A stretch of DNA of 64,000 bases from Brachybacterium equifaecis (GTDB taxonomy: Bacteria; Actinomycetota; Actinomycetes; Actinomycetales; Dermabacteraceae), in contig NZ_JAKNCJ010000001.1 in NCBI RefSeq assembly GCF_023509525.1, positions 744,001-808,000 of the forward strand. The letters are read 5' to 3'. This document shows positions 24,949 to 35,624 of this stretch, piece after piece. A program made the translations under genes and the position numbers. The notes beneath the pieces were generated by a model. It was given only the letters and a program-made list of their open reading frames with translations. It was not told the DNA's origin and did not search any database. Each line of letters starts with the position of its first letter. The stretch's first letter is position 1.

Positions 24949-26396
24949 GCTGCACCTTCTCGCTGCACCTTCTGGAGGAACGCCTGCTGCTGAGCAGGGC
25001 TGAGGGGGCATCCGCCTGCGAAGGCGCCGTCCCCGGGTCCGGATGCCGCCCTCGAGAGGCGGGCGAGCTCGGCGCGCGCGGGGCCGGGCGGGATCGTCTG
25101 GTCCAGCCGCATCCAGCCGCGGGGGCGGTCGGCCTCACCCTCCCCCCGTTGGCCCGCGCCTGCGCCGAGGGCGGCGATGTCCACGCCGAACACGGTGTGG
25201 AGCGCGTCGACGAACTCGCCGGCATGGCCCTGGGAGGCATGCTCGCGGGCGCGCACCGTCGGCGAGTGCATGACCTTGGCGAGGATGCGGCGGATGCTGC
25301 GGGCGACGTCGTCGGCGGCCTCGTCCTTGCCGCTGCGGCGCAGCTGCGCGATCTCGGATTCGGCCGCGCCCTCCACGGATCGCCGCAGCAGGGAGATCGC
25401 CGGATCCACGCGCCGCATCTCCTGGCGGGAGGAGAACACGTCGACGCCTGCCGCGATGACGGCGCGGGCCGCCTCGAGAGCGGGCGTCGAGGCGGCGTCG
25501 CTCCCCGCACTGAGGTCGGAGAGGTCGAGCACGCGGACCTCGTCGAGCCTCCGCACCAGGGGGTGGAGGTCGGAGTGCAGGGCGAGGTCGAGCACGAGGG
25601 TGGGACCGGCGGTCCGGAAGTGCTCGGGGAACAGGCTCGTGCCGCGGCCGGAGCATGCCAGCACGAGATCCGCCTCGCGCAGAGCCGAGCCGAGCTCCTC
25701 CCCCGCGATCGCCTCCACGCCGTGACGCTGCGCGAAGCCGACGGCGCGGCCGGAGCGGGAGTGCACGCGGACCCGTCGGGCTCCCCGGCGGGTCAGATCG
25801 GCCACGCCGAGCCGGGCGTAGGCGCCGGTGCCGATGACCAGCACGTCCTGCTCGGCGATCGGGCCGAGGAGCTCCTCGGCGCGGTCCAGCGCCACTGCCA
25901 CACCGCTGCGTCCGGCGACTCCGACCGGGGTGCGAGCGGCGACCTTCTTCGCGTGGCGGAAGCTGATCTGGAAGAGGTCGTTGAGCATCGCCGTGCTGTG
26001 GCCGGCCGCACGCGAGGCCTCGAAGGCGGTGCGGATCTGCCCGGCGATCTCGGCCTCTCCGATCACGATGGAGCGCAGCCCTGCGGTCACCTCGAAGAGG
26101 TTCTCGGCGACCGGGTCGCCCATCGCGGTCTCCAGGCACAGTGCGACCAGGTCGCGGTCCAGACCCGAGGTCGCGGTGACCGCTTCCACCACGAGATCCA
26201 CGCCGTCGTGGAAGCGGTGGGCGTCGAGATAGACCTCGAGGCGGTTGCAGGTCGCGATCACGACCCACCCGGCGAGGGGCTCGCCCTCGGAGTTGAGCTT
26301 CGCGAGGAGCGCGGGGAGCCGATCGGCGTCGCGCGTCAGCAGATCGAGCACCCCGAGGTCGAGGTGCTCGTGGGAAGCGCGGACGGCGGCGAGCAT
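24945..26396 (-). CDS. hemA: Glutamyl-tRNA reductase
   Basis: HemA reduces glutamyl-tRNA to glutamate-1-semialdehyde, the first committed step of tetrapyrrole synthesis; HemL downstream of the divergent cluster takes the product. The catalytic Cys50 lies in VVIATCNRLEVY. SIVIGEAEIAGQIRTAF and the NADPH-domain motif VIGTGAYARLG follow. At 483 residues it is longer than many family members, with a C-terminal tail after residue 420 ending GGCPLSPAQQQAF. The start at 26396 has a TACGAT box 6 nt upstream. It is divergent from hemE. Confidence 0.95.
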   Translation of the reverse strand: MLAAVRASHEHLDLGVLDLLTRDADRLPALLAKLNSEGEPLAGWVVIATCNRLEVYLDAHRFHDGVDLVVEAVTATSGLDRDLVALCLETAMGDPVAENLFEVTAGLRSIVIGEAEIAGQIRTAFEASRAAGHSTAMLNDLFQISFRHAKKVAARTPVGVAGRSGVAVALDRAEELLGPIAEQDVLVIGTGAYARLGVADLTRRGARRVRVHSRSGRAVGFAQRHGVEAIAGEELGSALREADLVLACSGRGTSLFPEHFRTAGPTLVLDLALHSDLHPLVRRLDEVRVLDLSDLSAGSDAASTPALEAARAVIAAGVDVFSSRQEMRRVDPAISLLRRSVEGAAESEIAQLRRSGKDEAADDVARSIRRILAKVMHSPTVRAREHASQGHAGEFVDALHTVFGVDIAALGAGAGQRGEGEADRPRGWMRLDQTIPPGPARAELARLSRAASGPGDGAFAGGCPLSPAQQQAFLQKVQREGAA

Positions 26397-26402
26397 CGCC
26401 CC

Positions 26403-26408
26403 ATCGTA
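26403..26408 (-). promoter_or_regulatory. -10 box TACGAT, leaderless hemA
   Basis: TACGAT on the minus strand is followed by GGGGCG and the ATG at 26396, the canonical leaderless spacing of 6 nt. Confidence 0.48.
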
Positions 26409-26510
26409 GGCCTGCTCCGCTGCGTCTCCACTGCACCCTCGCCCCTCACGGTGAGGCGTCGCACACCGCCATGCGTGTCAGATCCCTGTTCTCAGCGCGA
26501 AGGGGCCACA

Positions 26511-27632
26511 ATGGACGGAGCGAGAAAGACCGCAGGTCAGAGCCCCTTTTCACGACAGGATGTCAGAAACTCGATGGATGCCTCCCCCGCCGCCCGACCC
26601 AGCGACGCCCCGCTCGTCCGCCGCCTCCGCGGCGAGTCGGTGGACGCTCCCCCGTCGGTCTGGTTCATGCGCCAGGCGGGCCGCTCCCTGCCCGAGTATC
26701 GGGCGGTGCGCGAGGGCACCTCGATGCTCGAGAGCTGCCTGATGCCCGCGCTCGCGAGCGAGATCACCCTGCAGCCCGTGCGCCGCCACGGCGTGGACGC
26801 CGGCATCTTCTTCTCCGACATCGTCGTGCCCGCGAAGCTCGCGGGCCTCGAGGTGGAGATCGTCCCGGGCCGCGGCCCGGTGTTCGCGAGCCCCATCCGC
26901 ACCCGCGCCGACATCGACGCCCTGCCGCCGCTGGGGGACGCGACCGAGGAGGCCCTCGCGCCGATCCGCGAGGCCGTCGGGCTCACCGTCGCCGAGCTCG
27001 GCGCGACGCCGCTCATCGGCTTCTGCGGCGCCCCCTTCACCGTCGCCTCCTACATGGTCGAGGGCGGACCGAGCCGCGACCACCTGCGCACCCGCGCCCT
27101 CATGCGCGAGGACCCGGAGGCGTGGGACCGGCTCGCGAGCTGGGTCGCGGAGCTCTCCGGTCGCTTCCTGCGCGCCCAGGTGCTCGCGGGCGCGAGCGCG
27201 GTCCAGCTGTTCGACTCGTGGGTCGGATCCCTCTCCGCCGAGGTGTACACCCGCCACGTGCAGCGCCACTCGGCCGCCGTGCTCTCCGCCGTCTCCGACC
27301 TCGATGTGCCCCGCATCCACTTCGGCGTCGGCGCGAGCCACCTCCTGCGCGAGATGCACGCCGCGGGCGCCACGACGATGGGCGTAGACCACCGGATGCC
27401 GCTCGACGAGGCGATCCGGATCCTCGGCGGAGACGTCCCCGTGCAGGGGAACATCGACCCCGCCGTGCTGTTCACCGGCGAGGACGCCCGATACGCGGAG
27501 GCCCGCGCCGTCCTCGCCGCCGGCGCGAGCGCCCCCGAGCACGTGGTGAACCTCGGCCACGGCGTCCCCCCGGAGACCGACCCCGCGGTCCTCACCGACC
27601 TCGTCGCCTTCCTGCACGCGCAGTCGGCATGA
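26511..27632 (+). CDS. hemE: Uroporphyrinogen decarboxylase
   Basis: HemE decarboxylates the four acetate chains of uroporphyrinogen III to give coproporphyrinogen III. The signature VWFMRQAGRSLPEYR lies near the N-terminus. FSDIVVPAKLAGLEVEI and IGFCGAPFTVASYMVEGG follow, then FGVGASHLLREM and the end HVVNLGHGVPPETDP. ATG 26511 has GAAGGGG 5 nt upstream, whereas ATG 26574, which gives a more usual 352 residues, lacks a well-placed site; either is possible. It heads the eight-gene hem operon and overlaps hemY in ATGA. Confidence 0.94.
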   Translation: MDGARKTAGQSPFSRQDVRNSMDASPAARPSDAPLVRRLRGESVDAPPSVWFMRQAGRSLPEYRAVREGTSMLESCLMPALASEITLQPVRRHGVDAGIFFSDIVVPAKLAGLEVEIVPGRGPVFASPIRTRADIDALPPLGDATEEALAPIREAVGLTVAELGATPLIGFCGAPFTVASYMVEGGPSRDHLRTRALMREDPEAWDRLASWVAELSGRFLRAQVLAGASAVQLFDSWVGSLSAEVYTRHVQRHSAAVLSAVSDLDVPRIHFGVGASHLLREMHAAGATTMGVDHRMPLDEAIRILGGDVPVQGNIDPAVLFTGEDARYAEARAVLAAGASAPEHVVNLGHGVPPETDPAVLTDLVAFLHAQSA

Positions 27633-29128
27633 GCCCCCAGGCGCAGCGCGTGATCGTGGTCGGCGGCGGGGTCGCCGGCCTGCTCGCCGCGCGCCGCCAC
27701 GCTCTCGCCGGGGCCGACGTCCTCGTGCTCGAGTCCGCCCCGGAGCTCGGCGGGGCCGTCGCCGCCGGCTCCCTCGCGGGCATCTCGGTGAACCTCGGGG
27801 CCGAGGCGTTCTCGACGGCCTCCGGCGCCGTCGGCCGCCTCCTCGCGCAGCTGAAGTCGAGCGGAGCGCTGACGCCCGCGCGCGAGATCGTCGCGCCCCG
27901 CCAGGGCCTCGGCAGCCGCCTCGTCTCGGACGCCGGCTCCCTGCCGTCCCCGCGCGGCGGCCTGCTCGGCATCCCCGGTCGGCCCCTCTCCCGCGAGGCC
28001 CGCACGGTGCTCGGCCTGCGGGGTGCTCTGCGCGCCTGGTCCGAGCGCTTTCGCCCGGCGGCCGAGGGCCTCGAGCCGGGCGTCACCGTCGATGCGTACG
28101 TGCGCGCCCGCATGGGCGATGCCGTCGCCGACCGCCTGGTCGCGCCGGTGGTCGGAGGCGTCCATTCGGCCGACCCCCGCACCCTCGAGCTCGCGAGCGT
28201 GCTCCCGCGCCTCCCGGAGGCCGTGCGGGAGCACGGGAGCCTCGCCGCTGCCGTGCGCGCGCTGCGGCCCGTCAGCCCGAAGGGATCCTCCGCGAAGGGC
28301 GACAGCGCCCGCACCGCAGGAACGGCGGGAACGGCGGTGCAGGCACTCACCCCGACGATGGCCGCCCTGCCCGCGGCGCTCGCGGCCGATGTCGAGCGCC
28401 TCGGCGGCAGCATCCGCACCGGTGCGCGCGTGACCTCCGTCCGCCCCGGCCCGGGCGGCTGGAGCGTGAGCTGGTGGGAGGGCCACGACTCCTCCAGCAC
28501 CCTCACCGCAGCGCGCGTCGTGCTCGCCACCGATCCCCAGGTCGCCTCGGCCCTGCTCGAGACCGTGCCCGAGGTCGCCGCGGCGATCCCCCTCACCCCC
28601 GCCTCCCCCGTGCGCCTCGTGGCGCTCGCCCTTCTCGCCCCGGCGCTCGATGCCCACCCCGCCGGCACCGGAGCGCTGGTGGCCCCCGGCACCCGGGGCG
28701 TGCGCGCGAAGGCCCTCACCCATGCGAGCGCGAAGTGGGAGCACGTCAGCCAGGCGGCGCGCGAGGCCCTCGGCCCCGGCGGTCACATCGTGCGCCTCTC
28801 CTACGGCCGCCCCGGCGAGACGCTCCCCGGGGACGACGGGCTCAGCGAAGAGCAGGTCATCGACCTCGCCCTCGCCGACGCCTCCGCCATCCTCCGCACG
28901 CCCCTCACCCGCGCCCAGCTGCGCGAGGCCCGCATCATCAGCTGGGCGGGCGCCATGCGACCGGCCCGCACCGGGCATCGCGAGGCCCTCGCCGCCCTGG
29001 ACGCCGCGCTCGCCGCGGCGCCCGCACCCCTCGAGCTCGTCGGCGCCTGGCGCGCCGGCACGGGGCTGGATGCCCTGGCCCGCGCCGAGGAGCAGCTCTC
29101 CACCCCTACGGAAGGACACCTCTCATGA
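27629..29128 (+). CDS. hemY: Coproporphyrinogen III oxidase (HemY/CgoX type, FAD)
   Basis: The 499-residue FAD enzyme starts RVIVVGGGVAGLLAARR, a dinucleotide-binding motif, followed by VLVLESAPELGG. With HemQ next to it, the protein is expected to oxidise coproporphyrinogen III to coproporphyrin III rather than act on protoporphyrinogen. The C-terminal FAD contact AWRAGTGLDALARAEE is somewhat diverged from the usual GxGI form. It has 4-nt overlaps with hemE and hemQ. Confidence 0.9.
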   Translation: MSPQAQRVIVVGGGVAGLLAARRHALAGADVLVLESAPELGGAVAAGSLAGISVNLGAEAFSTASGAVGRLLAQLKSSGALTPAREIVAPRQGLGSRLVSDAGSLPSPRGGLLGIPGRPLSREARTVLGLRGALRAWSERFRPAAEGLEPGVTVDAYVRARMGDAVADRLVAPVVGGVHSADPRTLELASVLPRLPEAVREHGSLAAAVRALRPVSPKGSSAKGDSARTAGTAGTAVQALTPTMAALPAALAADVERLGGSIRTGARVTSVRPGPGGWSVSWWEGHDSSSTLTAARVVLATDPQVASALLETVPEVAAAIPLTPASPVRLVALALLAPALDAHPAGTGALVAPGTRGVRAKALTHASAKWEHVSQAAREALGPGGHIVRLSYGRPGETLPGDDGLSEEQVIDLALADASAILRTPLTRAQLREARIISWAGAMRPARTGHREALAALDAALAAAPAPLELVGAWRAGTGLDALARAEEQLSTPTEGHLS

Positions 29129-29877
29129 CGCAGCACCCGCACTCCTCCCCCGTGCCCGAGGCCGATCCCCCAGGCGAGGGCCAGGGCGCCGAGATCATCC
29201 GGTACACCTCGTACACCGTGTTCACCCGCTTCGCCGCTCCCGGCGAGGCCTCCCCGGAGGGCGCCTTCAGCCGCGAGGCGGCCGCCGCCGAGCTCGAGCG
29301 CGTCACCGCCGCGATCGAGGCCTCCGGCGTCACGATCCGCGGGATCTACGACGCCTCCGTCTTCCGCGCCGACTCCCACCTCCTGCTGTGGATGATCGCC
29401 GAGCGCCCCGAGCAGCTCCAGTCGGCCCTGCGCCTGTTCGAGCGCTCGCACATCTCCGACGGCCTCGTCGCGTCCTGGTCTGCGGTCGGCGTGCACCGCG
29501 AGGCCGAGTTCTCCCGCTCGCACGCCCCCGCGTTCATGTCCCCCTCGCGCACGCCCCACGAGTGGATGACGGTCTACCCCTTCACCCGCTCCTACGAGTG
29601 GTACCTGCTGCCCGAGGAGGAGCGCCGCGAGATGCTCCGCGAGCACGGGATGATGGGCCGCGAGTACCCGGACGTCCACGCCCATACCGTCGCCGCGTTC
29701 TCCCTCGGCGACTGGGAGTGGATGCTCGCATTCGAGGCGAAGGAGCTGCACGAGCTCGTGGACATGATGCGCCACCTGCGCTACTCCAAGGCCCGCCTGC
29801 ACGTGCGCGACGAGCTGCCCTTCCACGTCGGCCGCCGCCTCCACGCCACCGCCGACGTCATCGACGTCCTGCTCTGA
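29125..29877 (+). CDS. hemQ: Coproheme decarboxylase HemQ/ChdC
   Basis: HemQ removes two propionate carboxyls from coprohaem to give haem b, the last step of the coproporphyrin pathway of Gram-positives. At 250 residues it is of the actinobacterial type. The TVYPFTRSYEWYLLP block holds the candidate catalytic Tyr. The proximal His is probably in MLREHGMMGREYPDV, and MMRHLRYSKARLHV follows in the porphyrin pocket. It sits between the oxidase and ferrochelatase genes. The start overlaps hemY in ATGA. Confidence 0.94.
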   Translation: MTQHPHSSPVPEADPPGEGQGAEIIRYTSYTVFTRFAAPGEASPEGAFSREAAAAELERVTAAIEASGVTIRGIYDASVFRADSHLLLWMIAERPEQLQSALRLFERSHISDGLVASWSAVGVHREAEFSRSHAPAFMSPSRTPHEWMTVYPFTRSYEWYLLPEEERREMLREHGMMGREYPDVHAHTVAAFSLGDWEWMLAFEAKELHELVDMMRHLRYSKARLHVRDELPFHVGRRLHATADVIDVLL

Positions 29878-29952
29878 GGGCCCCGCCCCGGCCCATCCGC
29901 CTCGACCACGCCGCGCCGTCCCCGCGGCGCCGCACTCCCGAAGGAGACCCCC

Positions 29953-31260
29953 ATGACCGCTCCCGCCCGACCCGCCGGCCCTGACGCACCTGTCCCGCCC
30001 GCCGCCGACGTCATCGCCCCGCTCGTCCCCGGCACCGAGGCCGACACCCACGGCCGCCGTGCGCAGCCGCTGCCCGCAGACGCGATCGTGTTCGCCTCCT
30101 TCGGCGGACCCGAGGGACCGGAGGACGTCATGCCGTTCCTGCGCAACGTCACCCGCGGCCGCGGCATCCCCGACGAGCGCCTCGAGGAGGTCAGCCACCA
30201 CTACATGGCGATGGGCGGCCGCTCCCCGATCAACGCGCAGAACCGCACGATGATCGCGCAGCTCGAGGCGGCTCTCGCCGAGCGCGGCATCGATCTGCCG
30301 GTCTACTGGGGCAACCGCAACTGGGAGCCCTACATGGCGGATGCCGTCCGCTCCCTCCACGCCGACGGCCACCGCCGCGCCCTCGGCATCGTCACCAGCG
30401 CCTACTCCTCCTACTCTTCGTGCCGCCAGTACCGCGAGGACTTCGGGAAGGCGCTGGTGGAGACGGGGCTGCTGGGCGAGGTCACGATCGACAAGATCCG
30501 CGTGTACTTCGACCATCCCGGCTTCCTGGACCCCGTGGCCGACGGCCTCGCCGAGGCTCTCGGCGAGCTGCGCGCCGAGGGCCACGAGCACTCCCGCATC
30601 CGCGTCCTGTTCTCCACCCACTCGATCCCGACCGCGATGGCCGTCGCCTCGGGCCCCGAGGAGACGCGCGGCGGCTCCTGCGAGGGCGACCCCGAGGGCA
30701 CGGGCGGCTGGTACGTCGCTCAGCACCTCGCCGCCTGCCGGTACGTCATGGAGCAGGTCGCCGCATCGCCCGAGGGATCCGGCGCTGAGGCCCCCGCGTG
30801 GGAGCTCGTGTACCAGTCCCGCTCGGGCGCCCCGCACATCCCGTGGCTCGAGCCCGACATCAACGACGTCATCGAGGGCATCGCCGCCGAGCGCTCGGCC
30901 GACGCCGTCGTGGTCGTGCCGATCGGCTTCGTGACCGACCACGTCGAGGTCGTCTGGGACCTGGACACCGAGGCGAAGGAGAGCGCCGAGGAGGCCGGCC
31001 TCGGCTTCCGGCGCGTGGCCACCTCCGGCAGCGATCCGCGCTTCATCGCGGCGCTGGTGGACCTGGTCGAGGAGCGCCTGCGCGAGGACGCGCCCCGCCG
31101 GCAGGTCACCGATTTCGGGGGCACCCCGGACGTCTGCGGCGTCGGCTGCTGCGCGAACGGCTCGCCCCGCGCGCGGATCCAGCCGACCACCTCGGCGCTG
31201 GACTCCCCGGCCGACGTCGCCGCGGCGGCCGCGGATGCGGGCGCCGGGGCCGCCTCGTGA
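29953..31260 (+). CDS. hemH: Coproporphyrin III ferrochelatase
   Basis: HemH/CpfC inserts iron into coproporphyrin III, supplying HemQ. The 435-residue protein has SFGGPEGPEDV, the iron-site strand LFSTHSIPTAMA, YQSRSGAPHIPWLEPDI and GFVTDHVEVVWDLDTEA with the catalytic Glu. A C-terminal cluster, DVCGVGCCANGS, plus an earlier Cys fits the [2Fe-2S] centre of actinobacterial ferrochelatases. AAGGAG lies 7 nt before the ATG; 75 nt separate it from hemQ. The stop overlaps hemC in GTGA. Confidence 0.95.
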   Translation: MTAPARPAGPDAPVPPAADVIAPLVPGTEADTHGRRAQPLPADAIVFASFGGPEGPEDVMPFLRNVTRGRGIPDERLEEVSHHYMAMGGRSPINAQNRTMIAQLEAALAERGIDLPVYWGNRNWEPYMADAVRSLHADGHRRALGIVTSAYSSYSSCRQYREDFGKALVETGLLGEVTIDKIRVYFDHPGFLDPVADGLAEALGELRAEGHEHSRIRVLFSTHSIPTAMAVASGPEETRGGSCEGDPEGTGGWYVAQHLAACRYVMEQVAASPEGSGAEAPAWELVYQSRSGAPHIPWLEPDINDVIEGIAAERSADAVVVVPIGFVTDHVEVVWDLDTEAKESAEEAGLGFRRVATSGSDPRFIAALVDLVEERLREDAPRRQVTDFGGTPDVCGVGCCANGSPRARIQPTTSALDSPADVAAAAADAGAGAAS

Positions 31261-32288
31261 GCACCCCGCTGCGCCTCGGCACCCGGGCCTCCGCTCTCGC
31301 GCTCGCGCAGTCGGGGCAGGTCGGGCGCGAGATCGCCGCGCATCTGCCCGGCAGCGACGGCGAGGTGGAGCTGGTCCACGTCTCCACGCACGGCGACCGC
31401 GACCGCGTGAGCCCGCTCGCGCAGATCGGGGGCACCGGCGTGTTCGTCACCGCCGTGCGCGAGGCGCTGCTCGCCGGAGAGGTCGACGCGATCGTCCACT
31501 CCGCGAAGGATCTGCCGACGGCGGCCGTCCCGGGGATCGACATCGCCTGCATCCCTGCGCGAGAGGACGTCCGCGACGCCCTCTGCGCACGGGACGGCCT
31601 CACCCTCGAGACCCTCCCCGAGGGGGCGAGCATCGGCACAGGATCCCCGCGCCGCGCGGCGCAGCTGCTGGCCGCCCGTCCTGACCTGCGGATCGTCGCG
31701 ATCCGCGGGAACATCGACACCCGCCTGGCGCGCGCGCTCGGCCCGGACGCCGACCTCGACGCCGTCGTGCTCGCGGCCGCGGGCCTGCGGCGCCTCGGCC
31801 GAGGGGACGCGATCAGCGAGCTCATCGACCCGTCCGTCATGCTGCCCGCACCTGCGCAGGGGGCCCTCGCAGTCGAGAGGCGCACAGAAGAGGGCGAGGA
31901 CCTCGCCGCGGCCATGGCCGCGGTCGACGACCCCGCGACCCGCGCCGCCGTCACCGCTGAGCGCGCCCTGCTGCGCACCCTCGAGGCGGGCTGCTCCGCC
32001 CCCGTCGCCGCGCTCGGCGAGATCACGGCGGCGCCGCGCGGGGCGATCACGGCGGCGCCGCACGGTGACGGCGAGCATCCCGTCGGAGCAGCCCTGCGCC
32101 TGCGGGCGCTGGCGATCATGCCCGACGGGTCCCGCTCCTTCCCCGGGGAGCTGAGCGCCCCGATCGACCTGGCCGCCGATCGCGGCGCGATCGAGGCCGT
32201 CGCCTCGCGACTCGGGGCGGACCTCGCCGCGCTCCTCCTCGCCGACGGCGCCGGAGCCGTCCTCGGCGCGCCCGGGGGCGCCGCATGA
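31257..32288 (+). CDS. hemC: Hydroxymethylbilane synthase
   Basis: HemC joins four porphobilinogens into hydroxymethylbilane using a dipyrromethane cofactor. LRLGTRASALALAQ, HSAKDLPT, GTGSPRRAAQL and RGNIDTRL are all present. The cofactor Cys is in EAGCSAPVAAL near residue 245. Just after it lies an 8-residue tandem duplication (ITAAPRGA/ITAAPHGD). At 343 residues it is slightly longer than usual, in part because of this insertion. Confidence 0.95.
   Translation: MSTPLRLGTRASALALAQSGQVGREIAAHLPGSDGEVELVHVSTHGDRDRVSPLAQIGGTGVFVTAVREALLAGEVDAIVHSAKDLPTAAVPGIDIACIPAREDVRDALCARDGLTLETLPEGASIGTGSPRRAAQLLAARPDLRIVAIRGNIDTRLARALGPDADLDAVVLAAAGLRRLGRGDAISELIDPSVMLPAPAQGALAVERRTEEGEDLAAAMAAVDDPATRAAVTAERALLRTLEAGCSAPVAALGEITAAPRGAITAAPHGDGEHPVGAALRLRALAIMPDGSRSFPGELSAPIDLAADRGAIEAVASRLGADLAALLLADGAGAVLGAPGGAA
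32021..32061 (+). repeat. 24-nt-period tandem duplication within hemC
   Basis: The 17-mer GATCACGGCGGCGCCGC occurs at 32021-32037 and again at 32045-32061. It keeps the reading frame and encodes repeated ITAAP. Confidence 0.88.
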
Positions 32289-33049
32289 GCCCCCGCGTCC
32301 TCGTCCCCCGGCCCGTCGGCCGCGCAGAGGGGCTCCTCTCCGCTCTCGCAGCGCAGGGGCTGAACGGCGAGCACCACCCCTTCCTCGAGCTCGTCCCCGA
32401 GCACGATGGAGACCTGCGCGAAGCGGTCGAGGATCTCGCCGCGGGCGCCTTCTCCTGGCTCGTGCTGACGAGCCCCGCGGCGATCACCGCGCTCGCGGCG
32501 CTCGGCGAGGGCCCCGCCGCCGCTCTGGACGTCCCGCCGTCGACCAGGATCGCGGTCGTCGGCGACGGGACGGCGGAGGCCCTGCGCGCCGCCGGTCAGG
32601 AGCCCGCGCTGATCGCCTCCGGCTCCGGGGAGGCGCTCGTGCGCGAGATGCCCGATCCTGAGTCCGGCGAGGAGACCATGCTGTTCGCGGCGTCCTCCGC
32701 GGCGGCGCCCACTGTGCCGGACGGCCTCGCGCAGCGCGGCTACCGGGTGCGCCGCGAGATCGCCTACCGCCCGCGCGCGGCGAGCGTCGACCCCCAGGCC
32801 GTGCGCGATCTGCTCCACGGCCGCTTCGCCGCGATCCTGCTGACGAGCTCCATGATCGCCCGCATGGCCGCCTCGCTCCCGATCCACCTGTCCACACAGG
32901 TCGTCACCATCGGCGCCCCCACCACCTCCGCCGCGCACGCGGCGGGCCTGCGGGTCGACGCCGAGGCCGACCGCCCCGATGACGCCGCTCTCGCCCGTGC
33001 CGCGCGCACGGCGATCGACACGGCCACCGACACAGCGAAGGAGAGCTGA
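32285..33049 (+). CDS. hemD: Uroporphyrinogen III synthase
   Basis: HemD cyclises hydroxymethylbilane with D-ring inversion. The family is poorly conserved, but the 254-residue size, the N-terminal RVLVPRPVGRAEGL, the WLVLTSPAAITAL motif and the late ILLTSSMIARMA with TIGAPTTSAAHAAGL fit. Position between hemC and hemB is decisive. It overlaps hemC by 4 nt (ATGA) and touches hemB end to start. Confidence 0.9.
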   Translation: MSPRVLVPRPVGRAEGLLSALAAQGLNGEHHPFLELVPEHDGDLREAVEDLAAGAFSWLVLTSPAAITALAALGEGPAAALDVPPSTRIAVVGDGTAEALRAAGQEPALIASGSGEALVREMPDPESGEETMLFAASSAAAPTVPDGLAQRGYRVRREIAYRPRAASVDPQAVRDLLHGRFAAILLTSSMIARMAASLPIHLSTQVVTIGAPTTSAAHAAGLRVDAEADRPDDAALARAARTAIDTATDTAKES

Positions 33050-34123
33050 ATGACCGACTCCCGCAGCACCGACCAGACCCGCGCCCTGCGCTCGCGCCTG
33101 CCCGCGCACCTGCGGCCGATGGAGCGCCCGCGCCGCCTGCGCACCACGCCCGCGATGCGCTCCCTCGTGCGGGAGACGACGCTGCGCGCCGGCTCCCTCG
33201 TGCTGCCGATGTTCGTGCGCGAGGGCATCGCCGAGCCCGCCCGCCTGACCTCCATGCCCGGCGTCCTCCAGCACACCGAGGACTCCCTGCTCGCGGCGGC
33301 CCGCGAGGCCGCCGACCGCGGAGTCGGGGGACTGATCCTCTTCGGCGTGCCCGCGACGAAGGACTCTGACGGCTCCGCTGCGAGCGACCCGGACTCCTTC
33401 ATCAACCGCGCGATCGCACGACTGCGCGCCGAGATCGGCGACGACCTCGTGATCATGGCCGACCTGTGCCTCGACGAGTTCACCGACCACGGCCACTGCG
33501 GCGTGCTCGATGCGCACGGCACCGTCGACAACGACGCGACCCTCACCCGCTACCGGGAAATCGCGATCGCCCAGGCCGAGGCCGGGGTCCACATGATCGG
33601 CCCCTCGGGGATGATGGACGGCCAGATCGCGGCGATCCGGGACGCCCTGGATGAGGCCGGCCACCAGGACGTCGGCATCTTCGCCTACAGCGCGAAGTAC
33701 TCCTCGGCGTTCTACGGCCCCTTCCGGGAGGCCGTGGACTCCTCGCTCACGGGCGATCGCCGCACCTACCAGCAGGATCCCGCCAACGGCCGCGAGGCGC
33801 TGCGCGAGGTGGCGCTGGATGTCGCCGAGGGCGCGGACCTCGTCATGGTCAAGCCCGGGCTCCCCTACCTCGACGTGCTGCGCGACGTCGCGGACGCCTC
33901 CCCGGTGCCCGTCGGCGTCTACCAGATCAGCGGGGAGTACGCGATGATCGAGGCCGCCGCCGCGAACGGCTGGATCGACCGCGATCGCGCGATCCTCGAG
34001 TCCCTGCTCGCCTTCCGCCGCGCCGGGGCCGACGTCATCCTCACCTACTGGGCCAGCGAGGTCGCGCTCTGGCTGCAGGGCGGGCCGCAAGGCCTGCCCG
34101 CCCACCTGCGCGAATACGTCTGA
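33050..34123 (+). CDS. hemB: Delta-aminolevulinic acid dehydratase (porphobilinogen synthase)
   Basis: HemB condenses two 5-aminolevulinates into porphobilinogen. The 357-residue protein has [15 protein letters not shown] and the metal-binding region [15 protein letters not shown]. The two Schiff-base lysines lie in [15 protein letters not shown] and [22 protein letters not shown] follows. AAGGAG straddles the hemD end, and ATG 33050 follows the hemD TGA without a gap. Confidence 0.95.
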   Translation: MTDSRSTDQTRALRSRLPAHLRPMERPRRLRTTPAMRSLVRETTLRAGSLVLPMFVREGIAEPARLTSMPGVLQHTEDSLLAAAREAADRGVGGLILFGVPATKDSDGSAASDPDSFINRAIARLRAEIGDDLVIMADLCLDEFTDHGHCGVLDAHGTVDNDATLTRYREIAIAQAEAGVHMIGPSGMMDGQIAAIRDALDEAGHQDVGIFAYSAKYSSAFYGPFREAVDSSLTGDRRTYQQDPANGREALREVALDVAEGADLVMVKPGLPYLDVLRDVADASPVPVGVYQISGEYAMIEAAAANGWIDRDRAILESLLAFRRAGADVILTYWASEVALWLQGGPQGLPAHLREYV

Positions 34124-34173
34124 TCCGCCTCCGCCCCCGATCCGCCGCCGCCCCGTTCCGAAGGAGCACCCCC

Positions 34174-35508
<1,335 letters not shown>

Positions 35509-35532
35509 GCGCCGTCCGCCGCGTCCGTGCAT

Positions 35533-35550
35533 GCCCGCTCCCCCGCGGGC
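35533..35550 (+). terminator. Weak hairpin after hemL
   Basis: GCCCGC and GCGGGC form a 6-bp stem around a C-rich loop, 24 nt after the hemL stop. There is no T-run, so this is only a possible terminator. Confidence 0.35.
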
Positions 35551-35624
35551 AAGGGCGTGTGCAGGTGGCGTGCAGGTGCCGGGATCGGCCTGCGCTTCCG
35601 GACGCCCTGTGCGAGTCTGACGGC

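Noticed and set aside
31106-34105. 999-codon minus-strand open frame across the hem genes
   Set aside because: It is the reverse-strand shadow of hemC, hemD and hemB, whose products have full family motifs. The antisense protein has low-complexity Arg/Gly/Ala composition.
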